The translations under genes were made by a program, and so were the position numbers. Positions 5,829 through 7,134 of a stretch of 7,134 nt of DNA are shown piece after piece. This DNA is from Desulfobacterales bacterium (GTDB taxonomy: Bacteria > Desulfobacterota > Desulfobacteria > Desulfobacterales > Desulfobacteraceae): the NCBI GenBank assembly GCA_022361315.1, contig JAKSBB010001198.1, forward strand, positions 1-7,134, read 5' to 3'. The notes under the pieces are model-generated. The model made no database searches. It had not been told where the DNA came from and saw only the letters and a list, made by a program, of their open reading frames with translations. Each line of letters begins with the position of its first letter. Within the stretch, counting starts at the first letter, position 1.

Positions 5829-6806
5829 ATGAAAAAAGCAATGTTAATCCTTATTACCCTGCTACTTACTGCCGGCGTGTCCTATGCAGCAGACCGGACC
5901 GGCAACGGCATTAAAATATGGTTTGACACCGGCGGCCCTGTGGGCGGTACCTACAACACCATCGTCTATAACGGTGCTAAGGCTGCGGCCAACGATGTGG
6001 GAGCAGATATCACCTTTGTCTACTCCGACTGGCAGTCCGACAAGATGATCGCCAATTTCAAAAAGGCCCTGGCCGCATCACCGGACGGCATTGTGGTCAT
6101 GGGCCATCCGGGCGACGATGCCTTCGGGCCCTTCATTGATGAGGCCCGGGACCTGGGCATCCGAGTGACCTGTGTGGATACTCCCCTGCCCGAAAGCTTC
6201 ACCAAATACCAGTCCCAGGGCTTCGGCTATATCGGTCCGAACAATTACATCCAGGGAAAAATGATGGCTGCCGAAGCCCTGCAACGCTTCGGCCTGTCTT
6301 CCGGAGACCGGGGCTTTGTATGGGGTCTCAAGCGTCTTCCCCCCCGGGGCCGCAGAGCTGTCGGCATCATTGAGGAGCTTGAAAAAGCCGGTGTCACCGT
6401 GGATTATCTCGAAATTTCCCCGGAGATTGACAAAGATCCCTCCCTGGGTACCCCGATTCTCACCGGTTACCTTGCGGCCCATCCGGATTGCAAGTTGATG
6501 ATCGTTGACCATGGCGCGCTTACGGCCCAGATGGGGAACTTTCTAAAAGCCGCCGGTGCCTCACCGGATCAGGTCAATGTGGCGGGGTTCAGCCTTTCGC
6601 CAGCCACAGCCACTGCCATCCGGGACGGCTACGTGGATCTGGTGGGGGATGCCCAGCCCTTCCTGCTGGGATATTTCAGCGTCCTTCAGATCGCCCTAAC
6701 TGAGAAGTACGGATTTTCAGGTCTGAACATTGACACTGGCGGCGGATTCATCGACAGCAAAAACCTGTCCTTGATCGAACCACTGGCTAAAAAAGGACTG
6801 AGGTAG
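5829..6806 (+). CDS. Periplasmic substrate-binding protein of a simple-sugar-type (RbsB/FrcB-like) ABC transporter
   Basis: This 325-residue protein begins with a clear Sec signal peptide: MKK, a hydrophobic core, and a probable cleavage site after SYA (residue 20). No lipobox cysteine is present, so a soluble periplasmic protein is expected. The mature part is a Peripla_BP_4/RbsB-type two-lobe binding protein. Visible elements are GGPVGGTYNTIVYNGAKAAA (35-54) in the first lobe, DGIVVMGHPGDD (86-97), VDTPLPESF (116-124), GYIGPNNYIQGKMMAAEAL (133-151), RGRRAVGIIEELEKAG (173-188), MIVDHGALTAQM (224-235), VAGFSLSP (251-258) and GDAQPFLLGY (273-282) near the hinge. The start has a good AAGGAG (5815-5820) with an 8-base spacer. 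It follows the reductase gene by 76 bases and precedes the ATPase gene by 6 bases. Ligands of this family are often pentoses or hexoses, but the specificity cannot be read here and a non-sugar ligand is possible. Confidence 0.92.
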   Translation: MKKAMLILITLLLTAGVSYAADRTGNGIKIWFDTGGPVGGTYNTIVYNGAKAAANDVGADITFVYSDWQSDKMIANFKKALAASPDGIVVMGHPGDDAFGPFIDEARDLGIRVTCVDTPLPESFTKYQSQGFGYIGPNNYIQGKMMAAEALQRFGLSSGDRGFVWGLKRLPPRGRRAVGIIEELEKAGVTVDYLEISPEIDKDPSLGTPILTGYLAAHPDCKLMIVDHGALTAQMGNFLKAAGASPDQVNVAGFSLSPATATAIRDGYVDLVGDAQPFLLGYFSVLQIALTEKYGFSGLNIDTGGGFIDSKNLSLIEPLAKKGLR

Positions 6807-6812
6807 ACCAAA

Positions 6813-7134
6813 GTGACCCCGGTTCTTGAACTTAACGGCATCTGCAAATCCTTCGGCGGTGTCACCGCATTAGAGGATATCAGCCTTTCCCTGTATCCCG
6901 GAGAGGTCCTCGGACTTCTCGGCGATAACGGGGCCGGGAAATCCACCCTGATGAAGATCATCTCAGGGGTGATTCCGGCGGATGAGGGGCAGATATCCAT
7001 CCGTGGCACTGCCGTAGACATTAAGAGATTTTCTGTTGCCGGTGCCAGGGATTCGGGCATTGAAAGCGTCCACCAGGACCGCGCCCTGGGAGAGAAGCAG
7101 CCCATATGGAGAAACCTATTCATGGGCCGCCATC
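6813..7134 (+). CDS. Sugar-type ABC transporter ATP-binding protein, 5' part only
   Basis: The reading frame starts at GTG 6813, directly after the binding-protein stop (TAG 6804-6806, in the same frame), and stays open for 107 codons to the window edge. The GTG is the only plausible start, since the next ATG falls after the Walker A motif. GAGGT (6800-6804) provides a ribosome binding site eight bases away. Residues 5-40 carry the usual ABC N-terminus (LELNGICKSFGGVTALEDIS). Walker A is GDNGAGKST (37-45). The Q-loop is at VHQDRAL with Gln88, followed by GEKQPIWRNLFMGRH as in FrcA/RbsA-like ATPases. The signature motif and Walker B lie beyond the edge, as must the permease. It should act on the inner face of the cytoplasmic membrane, energising uptake of the ligand of the upstream binding protein. 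It is cut by the window, not broken. Confidence 0.93.
   Translation, partial: MTPVLELNGICKSFGGVTALEDISLSLYPGEVLGLLGDNGAGKSTLMKIISGVIPADEGQISIRGTAVDIKRFSVAGARDSGIESVHQDRALGEKQPIWRNLFMGRH

Overview
The window looks like chromosomal DNA of a strictly anaerobic, Gram-negative bacterium, most likely a sulfate-reducing member of the Desulfobacterota (Desulfobacterales type). This is inferred from the mix of genes: an oxygen-sensitive iron-sulfur reductase with its ATP-driven activator, soluble PAS histidine kinases with the long HisKA linker common in that group, and a stand-alone cyclic-nucleotide-binding protein. No rRNA, tRNA, CRISPR or mobile element was seen, and no marker gene fixes the taxon.

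Left half (1-3514, all minus strand). Read in the direction of transcription, a FIST-domain sensor gene (2375-3514) overlaps by 16 bases a soluble GAF-like/PAS/HisKA/HATPase histidine kinase (576-2390). Next comes a small cyclic-nucleotide-binding protein (471 down to the window edge, 3' end missing) with its own near-consensus sigma70-type promoter. The FIST-kinase pair has the architecture of the NosP-NahK nitric-oxide sensing pairs, although the ligand here cannot be proved from sequence.

Centre (3515-3801). This 287-base divergent region holds candidate promoters for both directions, a three-copy 14-bp tandem repeat in the FIST leader, and a strong GC-rich hairpin just before the ribosome binding site of the rightward operon.

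Right half (3802-7134, all plus strand). A BadF/HgdC-type ATPase activator (3802-4569) is followed by a single 2-hydroxyacyl-CoA dehydratase D-type subunit (4616-5752, GTG start). No second dehydratase subunit is present. This two-gene layout matches the double-cubane-cluster reductase (DCCP/YjiM) with its reductase (DCCP-R/YjiL), not a classical heterodimeric dehydratase. Downstream are an RbsB-like periplasmic binding protein (5829-6806) and the start of a sugar-type ABC ATPase (6813 onward, cut by the window edge).

Working model (inference): the FIST sensor and kinase read a small ligand and control transcription. The activator uses ATP hydrolysis to push low-potential electrons onto the [FeS] reductase, and the ABC system imports a small molecule that may be related to its substrate. 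The most interesting points are the orphan ATP-dependent reductase of unknown physiological substrate, its link to a transporter, and its position back-to-back with a FIST-kinase sensor.
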